Source: Myxococcus stipitatus DSM 14675 (lineage in GTDB: Bacteria > Myxococcota > Myxococcia > Myxococcales > Myxococcaceae). From it: a DNA stretch of 64,000 bases. Below the pieces are notes generated by a model, which saw nothing but the letters and a program-made list of their open reading frames with translations, did not search any database and was not told the DNA's origin. The position numbers were made by a program, and so were the translations under genes. Of this stretch, positions 46,064 to 55,252 are shown piece by piece. How positions within the stretch are numbered: position 1 is the first letter of the stretch; each line of letters opens with the position of its first letter. Location of the stretch: contig NC_020126.1 in NCBI RefSeq assembly GCF_000331735.1, positions 3,782,001 through 3,846,000 of the forward strand. The letters are read 5' to 3'.

Positions 46064-46354
46064 TCAGCCGTGCGGCGTGATGGACCACTGGGCATCCGCC
46101 ACGGACCGCTCCGCGGGGTCCCCGAGGAAGCGGAGGAACCCCTGGAGCTCCAGCGTGTCGATGAGCTCCTCGGCCTCTTGTTGGGAGTAACCCTTCAGGT
46201 CCACGAGCATGTCGCGCATGAGCGACTTGCCACGCAGGTAGCCCACGGGCTCTCCAGGGCCGAGCGCGTCTTTCAGGTCCGCGGTGAGTTGCCGCAGGTC
46301 GATGTCCTCGGGATTCATCGGCTCAACGATGGGAATGCCGTCCATCGTCGGCAA
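46064..46354 (-). CDS. Small acidic helical protein overlapping comEC
   Basis: The product has 96 residues. TTG 46354 is supported by GGGGAG seven bases upstream; ATG 46345 and ATG 46318 are alternatives without such a site. It overlaps the 3' end of comEC by 32 bases and so is likely coupled to it. The sequence is mostly helical, with a central segment KSLMRDMLVDLKGYS and a helix-turn arrangement ELIDTLELQGFL that looks like a winged-helix fragment. I do not recognise a family. Coding composition and the coupling argue it is real. Confidence 0.6.
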   Translation of the reverse strand: MPTMDGIPIVEPMNPEDIDLRQLTADLKDALGPGEPVGYLRGKSLMRDMLVDLKGYSQQEAEELIDTLELQGFLRFLGDPAERSVADAQWSITPHG

Positions 46355-48785
46355 GTCGAGGCTCCCCCAAGGGTGGCTCGCGCGTCAGGTGGGGGAGCAG
46401 CCGGACATCCCGGCCATCACTCTCCACCGTGACGGCTCCGTCGATGTCCGTCCTCCAACACTCGCTGCCCAGGGCCCGGTAGCGAGCCTCCACGTCGGGA
46501 TGCGGGAAGCCGAAGCGATTGCGGCGGCCGACGCAGAAGACGACGTAGCGGGGACGGGCTCGCTCCAGGAGGGCCTGGGTGGACGAGGTTCGTGAGCCAT
46601 GGTGCGGGGCCTTCATCACCGTCACCGGGCCCACTGTTTCCGCGAGCTGTTCCTCCGCGGCGTGCTCCACGTCCCCGGGCAGAAGGACGGTGACGTCACC
46701 ATGGCGGACTCTCAGCACCACGCTGCGGTCGTTGACGCCCTCCAGCAGTTCGCGCTCCGCGGCTTCGGGCGGGCCCAGCACCTCCAGCGTGGCCTCGCCC
46801 AAGGTCAGCGGGGGATGACCCGCCTCCACTTCCTCGACGTGGGCATCGCGCGCGGCGGCGACCACCCGTCGGGAGAGTGGCCCGCCTTCATCTCCAGCGG
46901 GGAGCCACAGGCGCGCGGTGGGAATGCTTCCCAACGCGGACACCAGCCCCAGCGCATGGTCCGGATGGGGATGGGACAACACCGCGAGGTCCAGGCGCGA
47001 GATGCCCTGATGCCGCAGATAGGGCAGCACGAAGCGAGTCCCCGTGTCCGCGCCACCGGGCGCCCCGCCCCCGTCGACAAGCGCATGATGGCCATCGGAG
47101 CTGAGCACCACCGCGTCGCCTTGCCCCACGGAGAGGAAGGTGACCCGCAGCCCCGGCTGGGGCATGAGCCGGGGGACGAACACCGAGGCCACGAGCGCGA
47201 GGGGGGCAAGCCATCCCCCCAGCCGCCACCGTCCCGTGCCCAGCGCCCATGACAAGAGTCCCAGCGCGTACAGCGCGGACCAACCGCCGAGCGACGCCAC
47301 CTCCACCGACGCCCAGGGCATGGCGGCGAACACCCGCGTGAGCCACAGCAGGAGCTCCGAGGCCCACGCACCCACCCACAGCACGGGAGTCGCAAGGGGT
47401 GGTGCGACGACGAACAGCGCGGCCCCCCCGGCGGCCACTCCGGTGAGCAGGCCGCAGAGAGGAAGGGCGACGACGTTGGAGACGAGTCCCGCCAGGCTCA
47501 CACGTCCAAAAGCCCAGGCGACGACGGGCAGCCCGGCCAGCGTGGCCGCGGCGCTCGCGCACAACGTCTGGGCGACGGACTCGCGAGCCTTGCCCCAGAG
47601 TCGAACCCATCGCCGCTGTTCACCAGGGGCCGGAGGTGAGAGGGGCAGGGCCAGCCTCAGTGCCGGCACGAGCAGCACCAGGCCCAGCACCGCGAGGAAC
47701 GACAGTCGCAAGGACAGGTCCTCGACACTGGAGGGCGCCCACATCCCCAGCACCAGGGCCGCCGCCGCGAGGCCATTCAAGCCATCCGCGCGCTTCCACC
47801 ACGACAGCCCCAGCAGCACCACCGTGGCCATCACCGCCGAGCGCACCGCTGGCGGCTGGCTTCCGGTGAACAGCACATAGGCCCAGACGAAGGGCACCGC
47901 GGCGGGTGCCGCCACCCGTCGGGCATCGACCTTCCGCCACCGTTCCCCCACGCGAACCAACAGCCGGCGAAGCAGCGCGAGGGTCATCAGCGCCAGCGCC
48001 GCGACGTGCAGACCACTCACGCTCAGGACATGCGCGAGCCCTGCTTTCGAGAAGGCCTCTTCCCACGCCGCATCCAGCTCCGCGCGTCGACCCGCGGCCA
48101 ACGTGAGGAACAGTGCCGCCGCGTCGCGAGACGGCGCCAGCCGATGGGTGGCCTCCGCCAACCGCTCCCGTGTGTCCTCCACCTCCCAGCGCCACCCAGG
48201 CGCTCGAGACAACACCAGCACGGCCTCCGCATCCGCCGTCGCCAGGAAGGCCACGCCCTGCCGCCAGCGGACCGACGAGAAGTCCTTCTCCCCGGGATTG
48301 GCCGCGGGGGCATGCGGCGTCAGCCGAGCCGTGGTTCGAAGGCGCTGTCCTGGAAGCAGGGGGGGCGGCGAGGAACCCCGCAGCGTCAGGTTCACCTTGA
48401 ACCGGGCACGCTCGAGCGCCGCGTCTCCAGGCCCCGCTCGGGCCACCGCGAGCCTCACGCGAGTGGCTCCCTCCAACGGGTCCACCCGCTCCACTTCACC
48501 CTCGACGACGGCGTCTCCGCCTCGGGTCAGGACCAGGGGCACCTCGGTGCGAGCCTCCCAGCGCGCCAGGCCCACTCCGGCCAGCCCGAGGGCGCCCAGC
48601 ACCGCCAGATGCGCACCGGGCAGCCGAGCGAGCGCTAGACCGAACAGTCCTAGGAAAACCCCGCAGACCAGAAATAGCTCCGCGGAGGCGTCCGTTCTTG
48701 GTGCCCAGAGAGCGCCCAGCAGCAAGCTCAACGAGGGAAAAAAGAGGGGACGCGTCCCCAGGTCGCGCCACGCGTAACGATCCAC
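46323..48785 (-). CDS. comEC: ComEC/Rec2 DNA-uptake channel
   Basis: ComEC forms the inner-membrane channel for single-stranded DNA in natural transformation. About 820 residues, normal length. Order: N-terminal hydrophobic helices, an OB-like DUF4131 segment (about 75-190), the Competence domain with HVLSVSGLHVAAL near 260 and many helices, and a C-terminal metallo-beta-lactamase domain with HPHPDH near 620 and APHHGSRTSST near 745. The exact start is unclear; GTG 48785 gives a short N-terminus before RPLFFPSLSLLLG, while a TTG at 48857 would add 24 Cys- and Arg-rich residues. It is divergent from cdnL. Confidence 0.93.
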   Translation of the reverse strand: MDRYAWRDLGTRPLFFPSLSLLLGALWAPRTDASAELFLVCGVFLGLFGLALARLPGAHLAVLGALGLAGVGLARWEARTEVPLVLTRGGDAVVEGEVERVDPLEGATRVRLAVARAGPGDAALERARFKVNLTLRGSSPPPLLPGQRLRTTARLTPHAPAANPGEKDFSSVRWRQGVAFLATADAEAVLVLSRAPGWRWEVEDTRERLAEATHRLAPSRDAAALFLTLAAGRRAELDAAWEEAFSKAGLAHVLSVSGLHVAALALMTLALLRRLLVRVGERWRKVDARRVAAPAAVPFVWAYVLFTGSQPPAVRSAVMATVVLLGLSWWKRADGLNGLAAAALVLGMWAPSSVEDLSLRLSFLAVLGLVLLVPALRLALPLSPPAPGEQRRWVRLWGKARESVAQTLCASAAATLAGLPVVAWAFGRVSLAGLVSNVVALPLCGLLTGVAAGGAALFVVAPPLATPVLWVGAWASELLLWLTRVFAAMPWASVEVASLGGWSALYALGLLSWALGTGRWRLGGWLAPLALVASVFVPRLMPQPGLRVTFLSVGQGDAVVLSSDGHHALVDGGGAPGGADTGTRFVLPYLRHQGISRLDLAVLSHPHPDHALGLVSALGSIPTARLWLPAGDEGGPLSRRVVAAARDAHVEEVEAGHPPLTLGEATLEVLGPPEAAERELLEGVNDRSVVLRVRHGDVTVLLPGDVEHAAEEQLAETVGPVTVMKAPHHGSRTSSTQALLERARPRYVVFCVGRRNRFGFPHPDVEARYRALGSECWRTDIDGAVTVESDGRDVRLLPHLTREPPLGEPRLADDGRHSHR

Positions 48786-48833
48786 CGACCACCCCGCCCA
48801 ACACCGTCCGTCACGCCGACTCGCACACTGAGC

Positions 48834-48858
48834 GTTGTCGCGTACGAAAACCGACAAC
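48834..48858. promoter_or_regulatory. Inverted repeat in the comEC-cdnL divergent region
   Basis: GTTGTCG (48834-48840), 11-base spacer, CGACAAC (48852-48858), perfect. It sits between the two divergent starts and is a candidate operator or promoter element. A -35 like TTGCCC (48896) with TAGTTG (48919) 17 bases on is a weak cdnL promoter candidate. Confidence 0.4.
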
Positions 48859-48926
48859 GTAGTCGGACGCGTTCTGGGTGGTCAAGGCGATATCGTTGCC
48901 CGTGGATGTGGTTTGTGGTAGTTGTG

Positions 48927-48951
48927 CCCGGCTTGTTGATGGAAGGCCGGG
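48927..48951 (+). other. Leader hairpin before cdnL ribosome site
   Basis: CCCGGC (48927-48932) pairs with GCCGGG (48946-48951) over a 13-base loop, 13 bases before AAGGAGG. It would lie in the 5' leader and could affect translation or RNA stability. Confidence 0.4.
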
Positions 48952-48976
48952 AGCGAGTCTTTCAAGGAGGCAGTTA

Positions 48977-49471
48977 GTGCAGACCAGCTTCAAGACTGGT
49001 GACAAGGCGGTTTATCCGGGCCAGGGCGTCGGTGAGGTGATGGGTATCGAGCACACCGAAGTGGCCGGGCAGCGCCAGTCGTTCTACGTGCTGCGCATCC
49101 TGGAGAACGGGATGCGGATCATGATCCCGATCAACAAGGTCGGGTCGGTCGGCCTCCGTGAGATCATCAGCGAGGAGGATGTGAAGCAGGTCTATTCCAT
49201 CCTCCGCGAGAAGGACATCTCGGTTGACTCCACCACCTGGAACCGTCGGTACCGGGAGTACATGGAGAAGATCAAGACGGGCTCCGTCTTCGAGATCGCC
49301 GAGGTGCTTCGTGATCTGTACCTCCTGAAGGGTGACAAGGATCTGTCCTTCGGCGAGCGCAAGATGCTCGATACGGCGCGCTCGCTGCTGATCAAGGAGC
49401 TGTCGCTCGCGAAGGACTGCTCCGAGGAAGAAATCGAGTCGGACCTGAAGAAGATCTTCAACCTCGCCTGA
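48977..49471 (+). CDS. cdnL: CdnL, CarD-family RNA polymerase-binding transcription factor
   Basis: The product has 164 residues, the length of Myxococcus CdnL. GTG 48977 is decided by a perfect AAGGAGG at 48964-48970, six bases upstream. The N-terminal RNA-polymerase interaction (RID/Tudor-like) domain covers 1-70: FKTGDKAVYPGQGVGEV then FYVLRILENGMRIMIP. The C-terminal helical domain (about 75-164) includes TWNRRYREYMEKIKTGS, the segment that contacts promoter DNA near the -10. CdnL stabilises open complexes at sigma-A promoters, including rRNA promoters, and is essential in M. xanthus. This is the best single marker of the organism. A strong terminator follows. Confidence 0.97.
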   Translation: MQTSFKTGDKAVYPGQGVGEVMGIEHTEVAGQRQSFYVLRILENGMRIMIPINKVGSVGLREIISEEDVKQVYSILREKDISVDSTTWNRRYREYMEKIKTGSVFEIAEVLRDLYLLKGDKDLSFGERKMLDTARSLLIKELSLAKDCSEEEIESDLKKIFNLA

Positions 49472-49499
49472 CGTGGGCGAGTGGAGGTCCAAGACTTCC

Positions 49500-49541
49500 A
49501 CCCCGGGTTCCCGTGAAGGGAGCTCGGGGTTTCGTCTTTCT
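49500..49541 (+). terminator. Intrinsic terminator after cdnL
   Basis: ACCCCGGGTTCCC (49500-49512) pairs with GGGAGCTCGGGGT (49518-49530), 13 pairs including G-T wobbles, loop GTGAA, followed by TTCGTCTTTCT. It ends six bases before the next start codon. Confidence 0.85.
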
Positions 49542-49546
49542 GCGTC

Positions 49547-50206
49547 ATGACTGAGTCGCCCCCATCCACATCGGCCCAGGCTGAGAGGGACTTGCGCATC
49601 GCCGAGCTGGAGTCCCGGCTCGCGCGGAGGCGCCTGGGCGTCCGTCCGCTCGCCTCCGTGGTGGCCATCGCGGTGAGCCTGTCGCTCGTGCTGATGCAGC
49701 GGCGGGAGCTGGCGTACTTCTTCTCCTCGCCTGTCCCCCTGACGCTGGGCGCGGAGGGGGAGTACCGCTTCGACGCGCTGGCTTCCAATCGCTATGCGCA
49801 GGTGCACGGCATCCCCACGGCGCGCGGAGCGTATGAGCAGGATGGGGCGGGCCTGTTCGTGTTGGTGGGGCTGCGTGAGTCCCCGTTCGTCGTGCGCAGG
49901 CCCGCGTTGCCTGGAGAGGACTGGGTGAGAGGGCGGGCGCCGCCTCCTCCCGATGCGAGGCCCTTCGCCATTCGTGGCCGGCTGCTCGTCGAAGACGAGG
50001 CCCCGCGCTATCGCGATGCGCTCACGCTGCTGCGGGGCATGGGAGAGCTCCAACCCCACGACGGCAAGGTGTGGCTCATCGTCGAGGGCGAGCGTCCGCG
50101 CGAGGACCGAGGGCGGGTGCTGGTGACGCTCGCGCTCGTGGCGTTCGCCGTGCTCAACGCCGTGCTGCTCATCAAGGGGCTGTCGCGGCGCTATCGAGGC
50201 GCCTGA
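49547..50206 (+). CDS. Membrane protein with two terminal transmembrane helices
   Basis: The product has 219 residues. A short helical coil (about 10-30) precedes a transmembrane segment at 35-50 (VVAIAVSLSLVLM), an extracytoplasmic domain of about 130 residues with SPFVVRRPALPGEDW, and a second helix at about 193-210. No family recognised. There is no Shine-Dalgarno and the cdnL terminator abuts the start, so it is either expressed by read-through or from a promoter inside cdnL. Its last 35 bases overlap the convergent FHA-TPR gene. Confidence 0.65.
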   Translation: MTESPPSTSAQAERDLRIAELESRLARRRLGVRPLASVVAIAVSLSLVLMQRRELAYFFSSPVPLTLGAEGEYRFDALASNRYAQVHGIPTARGAYEQDGAGLFVLVGLRESPFVVRRPALPGEDWVRGRAPPPPDARPFAIRGRLLVEDEAPRYRDALTLLRGMGELQPHDGKVWLIVEGERPREDRGRVLVTLALVAFAVLNAVLLIKGLSRRYRGA

Positions 50207-51824
50207 GTCCCTCGCGGGCCACCGGGTTGTCCTTGTTGTGCTTCAGCGCCTGCGTGTACGCCTTCCGGGCCGCGTCCGGATTCTGTGCCTTCGAGTGCTC
50301 CTTGCCCAGGCGCACGTACAAGTCGGAGAGCTGGTTGCGGAGCTCGAGCCCTTGCTGGCTCCAGCCCTTCGCGAGCTCCTGGTCGACGCCGACCGCGATG
50401 GTGAGCTGGGAGATGGCGCGAGCCGTGTCGTTGCTCCGGAGCGCCTTGTCCACCTCGCTCAGGGCGGAGTCGTAGCGGGACAGCTGCGCGTGGAGCGCCT
50501 TGAACCTGCCGGCCTTGGCGAGCTCGAGCGCCGCGGCGACGTTGTTGGCTTCGTAGAGCCGCAGGGCCTCCGCCTCCGTGGTGGGGCCGGTCGGCTTGCT
50601 GCTCCGAGGCTTCGGGCTCGTGCCGTTCTTCACACCGGTCGACGCATCGCTGTCGGTCGGGTCCGGGAACGCGGCCACTTCGCCACTGGCGACACTCTGG
50701 GCGCTCATGGCGCCGCGAGAGGGCGCACGCGTCACGCCCGCGGAGAGGTCTCGAACACCCGCCTCCTTGCCGGGGTTGGCGGAAGGGGCCGGAGCTTCCT
50801 CGGGTGCGGACGTCCGCCCGGCATTCGCGCCAGAGGCGATGTCACGAGCGCTGCTTCCTGTCCCCGAACTCGCGGCGCCCGTCTGGGTCGTCACTCGCTT
50901 GGAGCCCGAGGCGATGTCGCGAGCGCTGAGTCCGGAGGGCGTCGGCGCGGCCTGCGGGCGCGCGTCTTCCGTGGGCCGCGCGTTGCTGGGGTCCACGAGG
51001 AGCGGGCGCTCGGAGTCCGTCGGAGTGGCACCGGATGACGGAGCCTGGCTCGACGTCGAGGGGCGCGCCGCGCGAGGCCCCTCGTCAGTGGACACGGTTC
51101 GATTCGAGCCCAGTCCCACCGCGAGCACGGTGAACAGCGCGGCCACGGTGGAGCCCAGCCCCGCGGCGACGAGCCCCACGCCCAGAGGGCTCAGCCCTCG
51201 CTTGCGAGGCGCGGGCGGTGCGGCGTCGCCGACGAAGGCGGGGAGTCCCGCGGCGGGCGTCCCACCAGGGCCTCGCAGCCGCATCATCGCGTTGCCCAGG
51301 GTGATTTCGTCGCCCGACATCACCTCGACTTCATCTGTCACCCGGTTGCGATTGATGAAGGTGCCGTTCTGGCTGCCCAGGTCCTTCAGGAAGATCTGGT
51401 CGCCCTTCCGGGTGACCTGCGCGTGGCGGCGGCTGATGGACGGGTGCTGGAGGCGCAGGTCCGACGAGGAGGAGCGCCCCAGGACCAGCGTCCCTGGCTG
51501 CACGGGCACGAGCTGCCCGGCGCCGGGGCCTCGCTCGACGTAGAGGAAGGCGGGAGGATGGCCGGGGTTCGAGTACTCGCGGCCCCAGTCGAACTTGGAC
51601 GACAGCTCCCGGTCGCCCCGCTCACGCCCTCTGCCACCGCCCTGGCGCGTCGGCTTGCGAGAGCCCGCGGGGAACTGGGGCACTCGCTGCGGACGCGGGT
51701 CGTCGGCCTGGAGTGGTGCCACCTCGTCGTCGTCGAAGGGCAGCTCCACGTCGGAGTCCTTCGGCGCCTGCGTACCCGGTGGACGGGGAGGGCGGGGCGG
51801 GCGCTTGGGATTCGGTGGAGCCAT
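50172..51824 (-). CDS. FHA-transmembrane-TPR protein with repeated SARDIASG linker
   Basis: The product has 550 residues from ATG 51824 (ATG 51833 is three codons upstream). Order: a Pro-rich basic N-terminus (1-100); a canonical FHA domain at about 100-195 with LVLGRSSSSDL, SISRRHAQV and SQNGTFINRNRV; a transmembrane helix at about 220-245; a Ser/Ala/Pro-rich linker at about 250-410 that repeats SARDIASG-like octamers four times; and C-terminal TPR helices (about 425-545). FHA is cytoplasmic, the TPR part presumably periplasmic. I infer a phosphothreonine-reading transmembrane scaffold. It is divergent from cysS. Confidence 0.85.
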   Translation of the reverse strand: MAPPNPKRPPRPPRPPGTQAPKDSDVELPFDDDEVAPLQADDPRPQRVPQFPAGSRKPTRQGGGRGRERGDRELSSKFDWGREYSNPGHPPAFLYVERGPGAGQLVPVQPGTLVLGRSSSSDLRLQHPSISRRHAQVTRKGDQIFLKDLGSQNGTFINRNRVTDEVEVMSGDEITLGNAMMRLRGPGGTPAAGLPAFVGDAAPPAPRKRGLSPLGVGLVAAGLGSTVAALFTVLAVGLGSNRTVSTDEGPRAARPSTSSQAPSSGATPTDSERPLLVDPSNARPTEDARPQAAPTPSGLSARDIASGSKRVTTQTGAASSGTGSSARDIASGANAGRTSAPEEAPAPSANPGKEAGVRDLSAGVTRAPSRGAMSAQSVASGEVAAFPDPTDSDASTGVKNGTSPKPRSSKPTGPTTEAEALRLYEANNVAAALELAKAGRFKALHAQLSRYDSALSEVDKALRSNDTARAISQLTIAVGVDQELAKGWSQQGLELRNQLSDLYVRLGKEHSKAQNPDAARKAYTQALKHNKDNPVAREGLRRLDSAATAP

Positions 51825-51973
51825 GAACACCATTCTCGCTGATTGAGGACCGGCTGGAAGGTTCTCAGGCCGGGGCCGTTCGAAGTTGTCCAGGGCCGTG
51901 TGAATGCTGGCCTGTTTCAGGACCGGGAATCTAGAGTAGCGGCCACACACACAATGACGGACCCCCACGAGGA

Positions 51974-53452
51974 ATGACGAAAGTGACTCCCGCACCCATC
52001 CGGCTCTTCAACACGATGTCCATGCAGAAGGAGCTGCTGGAGCCCGCTGTCCCGGGCTGCGTGGGGGTCTACGTCTGTGGTCCCACTGTCTACAGTTACA
52101 TTCATATCGGGAATGCTCGCACCTTCACGTCCTTCGACGTGGTGGTCCGCTACCTCCGGTACCGCGGGTACACGGTTCGCTATGTCCGGAACTTCACGGA
52201 CGTGGACGACAAGATCATCAAGGCGGCCCACGAGACGGGGGAGGCGCCGGTGGCGTTGGCCTCGCGCTACGTGGAGTACTTCCGCGAGGACGCGAAGGCG
52301 CTCCACATGGTGGAGCCGGATGTCGCGCCCAAGGTGAGCGAGCACCTGCCCGAAATCGTCCGCATCATCCAGACGCTGGTGGACAAGGGGTTCGCGTACG
52401 AGTCGCAGGGCGACGTGTACTTCTCGGTTCGCGCGGACAAGGACTACGCGAAGTTGTCCAAGCGCAACCTGGATGACTTGTCCGTGGGCGAGCGCGTGCA
52501 GCCCGGCGACCAGAAGCGCGAGCCGCTCGACTTCGCGCTGTGGAAGGCCGCCAAGCCGGGCGAGCCGTCGTGGGAGAGCCCCTGGGGACTGGGGCGTCCG
52601 GGGTGGCACATCGAGTGCTCCGCCATGAGCGAGAAGTACCTGGGGGAGACCTTCGACATCCACGGTGGCGCGTTGGACCTCATCTTCCCCCACCACGAGA
52701 ACGAAATCGCCCAGAGCGAGTCCGCGCACGGCAAGGACCTGGCGAAGTACTGGATGCACTGCGGCTTCCTGGACCTCGAAGGCGCGAAGATGTCCAAGTC
52801 GCTGGGCAACGTGGTGCGCCTGCGCGACGCGCTGGAGAAGGTGGACGCGGAGGCCCTGCGCTTCTTCTTCCTGTCCACGCACTACCGTCACCCGCTCAGC
52901 TTCTCCGACAAGGCGCTGGCCGACGCGGAGGCGCGCATGGAGTACTTCTACGAGACGCTGCGCAAGGTGGACGAGCGGCTCGCGGGCAAGGACTTCGGCG
53001 CGGGCCCCGTGCATGGAGAGCCGCACCGCTTCCTCGGCGAGTTCGAGTGCGCCATGGATGACGACTTCAACAGCGCGGGGGCCTTGGGCGCGCTGTCGGG
53101 GCTGTTCGGCATGATGAACGAGCTGACCGACAAGCCCCCCGTGAAGGACAAGCCCCTGGTGGGGCGCACGCTCCTCGCGCTGCGCGACGACGTGCGCAAG
53201 GTGTCCGGCGTGCTCGGACTGTTCGAGGACGATGCGGGGGCGTGGCTCCTGCGCCGCCGTGAGCGCGCGGTGCGCGAGCGAGGCATCGACGTGGCGGAGG
53301 TGGAGCGGTTGCTGAGCGAGCGGACAGCCGCTCGGGCCGCGAAGGACTTCGCCGCGGCGGACCGCGTCAGGGCCACGCTGAAGGAGAAGGGCGTGGAAAT
53401 CATGGACACGGCTGGCGGCACCTCGTGGAAGGTGGCGCCCGCCCAGGGCTGA
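51974..53452 (+). CDS. cysS: Cysteinyl-tRNA synthetase
   Basis: CysS charges tRNA-Cys in the cytoplasm. The product has 492 residues. Class I motifs are complete: the HIGH-type HIGN at 44-47, KMSKS at 272-276, zinc ligands starting at Cys35 and continuing in WHIECSAM and the FPHHENE segment. The C-terminal DALR helical region is present. The start is debatable: GAGGA directly abuts ATG 51974, but is nine bases from an in-frame GTG at 51983, so the protein may begin three codons later. A TAGAGT at 51932 may be its -10. Confidence 0.97.
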   Translation: MTKVTPAPIRLFNTMSMQKELLEPAVPGCVGVYVCGPTVYSYIHIGNARTFTSFDVVVRYLRYRGYTVRYVRNFTDVDDKIIKAAHETGEAPVALASRYVEYFREDAKALHMVEPDVAPKVSEHLPEIVRIIQTLVDKGFAYESQGDVYFSVRADKDYAKLSKRNLDDLSVGERVQPGDQKREPLDFALWKAAKPGEPSWESPWGLGRPGWHIECSAMSEKYLGETFDIHGGALDLIFPHHENEIAQSESAHGKDLAKYWMHCGFLDLEGAKMSKSLGNVVRLRDALEKVDAEALRFFFLSTHYRHPLSFSDKALADAEARMEYFYETLRKVDERLAGKDFGAGPVHGEPHRFLGEFECAMDDDFNSAGALGALSGLFGMMNELTDKPPVKDKPLVGRTLLALRDDVRKVSGVLGLFEDDAGAWLLRRRERAVRERGIDVAEVERLLSERTAARAAKDFAAADRVRATLKEKGVEIMDTAGGTSWKVAPAQG

Positions 53453-53496
53453 TGGGCTGCGGTGCCCCGGGCCTTCGTGTTAGGGCTCGGGGTACC

Positions 53497-55194
53497 ATGA
53501 AGCGCCTGCTGCCCCTGGTCCTGGCCCTGTCGTCGACTTCCGCCTTCGCGCAGCGCGTGCCGCTCTCCACGCCCGCGGAGAAGGCCGCCTCGGCGAGCAT
53601 CGACGCGGAGGTCCTTCGCGCTCACATCCGTTTCCTCTCGCACGACCTGCTCGAAGGCCGAGGCCCGGGCACTCGAGGGGATGCGTTGGGGCAGGCCTAT
53701 ATCGCCTCGCAGTTGGAGGCCCTGGGCCTGAAGCCCGCGGGGACGGACGGCACGTACTTCCAGCCCTTCGACCTGGTGGGCATCACCAGCCATCCGAAGT
53801 CGATGGCCATCCGCGCGCCGCGGGGCCACCTGGACTTGAAGTTCCACGAGGACTTCATCGCCGTCTCCGGCGTGCAGAGCCCGGAGGCGAGCCTCGACGC
53901 CTCCGAGCTCGTCTTCGTGGGCTACGGCATCCAGGCGCCCGAGTACGCCTGGGATGACTTCAAGGGGATGGACCTGCGCGGCAAGACGTTGCTCGTCCTC
54001 AACAGCGACCCGGAGGACGACCCGCGCATCTTCGCGGGGCGCACGCGCCTCTGGTACGGCCGCTGGGATTACAAGTACGAGCAGGCCGCGAAGGTGGGCG
54101 CGGCGGGCGCCATCATCCTCCACACCACGGCCAGCGCGGGGTACCCGTGGCAGGTCGTGCAGTCGTCGTGGACGGGCGAGCAGTTCGAGCTGCCCGAGGC
54201 CTCGGGTCCGCGGATGCAGGTGAAGGGCTGGGCCACGGAGGACGCCACGCGGCGCGTGCTGCGGTTGGCGGGCAAGGACCTGGACGTGCTGCGCGAGGCG
54301 GCTCGTTCGCGTGACTTCCAGCCGGTGCCGCTGGGCGTGACGGTGTCCACGCGCTTCGCCACCGAGGTGCGGCGTCGGCCCACGGGCAACGTGCTGGCCC
54401 TGCTGCCTGGCAGCGACCCGAAGCTGTCCCAGGAGGTGGTGCTCTACAGCGCGCACCATGACCACCTGGGAATGAAGGACGGGGGCCGTGGCGGCGAGGA
54501 CACCATCTACAACGGCGCGCTCGACAACGCGGCGGGCGTGTCCGCGATGCTGGCGGTGGCGCGGGCCTATCGCGCGCTTCCGCAGCCGCCTCGACGCTCC
54601 ATCCTCTTCGCGGCGGTGGCCGCGGAGGAGCAGGGGCTCCTGGGCTCGCAGTACCTCGCCGAGCATCCGCCTGTTCCCGCGGGGCGCATCGCGGCCAACG
54701 TCAACATCGACGGGGCCAACATCCACGGCCGCACGCGTGACATCACCGTCATCGGCTTGGGCAAGTCGAACCTCGACGGCCTCATCACCTCGCTGGCGAA
54801 GACGCAGAACCGCGTGGTGAAGGCGGACCAACTCGCGGACCGGGGCTTCTTCTACCGCTCCGACCAGTTCAACTTCGCGCGCCGAGGTATTCCCGCCGCG
54901 TACTTCGGCAGCGGCATGGACTTCATCGGCCGGCCCGAAGGGTGGGGCCGGTTGCAGCGCGAGGCCTGGGAGGCGAAGCACTACCATCAGCCGTCCGACG
55001 AACTGCGTCCGGAGTGGGACATGTCGGGCGCCGTCGAGGATGCCCGCTTGTTCTTCCTCCTGGGGGCCCATGTGGCCCGTGCTCCGGAGCTGCCTCGGTG
55101 GAACAAGGGCGACGAGTTCGAAGCCGCCCGGAGGGCGGCCCTCGAGGCACTCGAGGCGCCTCCGCCCGAGCCCACGGAGGGCGCGTCGAAGTAG
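53497..55194 (+). CDS. Exported M28-family metallopeptidase with PA domain
   Basis: The product has 565 residues from ATG 53497; the longer frame upstream lacks a signal peptide. Residues 1-18 are a Sec signal (ALSSTSAFAQ). A protease-associated (PA) domain with FVGYGIQAPEYAWDDFKG covers about 100-280. The M28 catalytic domain follows with two-zinc ligands: AHHDH near 328, D in LDNAAG near 346, EEQG near 380 and the late His in KHYHQPSDE near 490. Likely a secreted or periplasmic aminopeptidase in protein scavenging. A hairpin at 55208-55229 may end its transcript before uvrB. Confidence 0.92.
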   Translation: MKRLLPLVLALSSTSAFAQRVPLSTPAEKAASASIDAEVLRAHIRFLSHDLLEGRGPGTRGDALGQAYIASQLEALGLKPAGTDGTYFQPFDLVGITSHPKSMAIRAPRGHLDLKFHEDFIAVSGVQSPEASLDASELVFVGYGIQAPEYAWDDFKGMDLRGKTLLVLNSDPEDDPRIFAGRTRLWYGRWDYKYEQAAKVGAAGAIILHTTASAGYPWQVVQSSWTGEQFELPEASGPRMQVKGWATEDATRRVLRLAGKDLDVLREAARSRDFQPVPLGVTVSTRFATEVRRRPTGNVLALLPGSDPKLSQEVVLYSAHHDHLGMKDGGRGGEDTIYNGALDNAAGVSAMLAVARAYRALPQPPRRSILFAAVAAEEQGLLGSQYLAEHPPVPAGRIAANVNIDGANIHGRTRDITVIGLGKSNLDGLITSLAKTQNRVVKADQLADRGFFYRSDQFNFARRGIPAAYFGSGMDFIGRPEGWGRLQREAWEAKHYHQPSDELRPEWDMSGAVEDARLFFLLGAHVARAPELPRWNKGDEFEAARRAALEALEAPPPEPTEGASK

Positions 55195-55207
55195 GGCCCG
55201 GAGTGCT

Positions 55208-55229
55208 CCGTCCGTCGCACGACGGGCGG
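55208..55229 (+). terminator. Hairpin after M28 peptidase gene
   Basis: CCGTCCGTC (55208-55216), loop GCAC, GACGGGCGG (55221-55229), nine pairs with one wobble, 13 bases past the stop. No T-run. Confidence 0.4.
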
Positions 55230-55252
55230 ATACAAATGTCCAGTGTTTCGAA

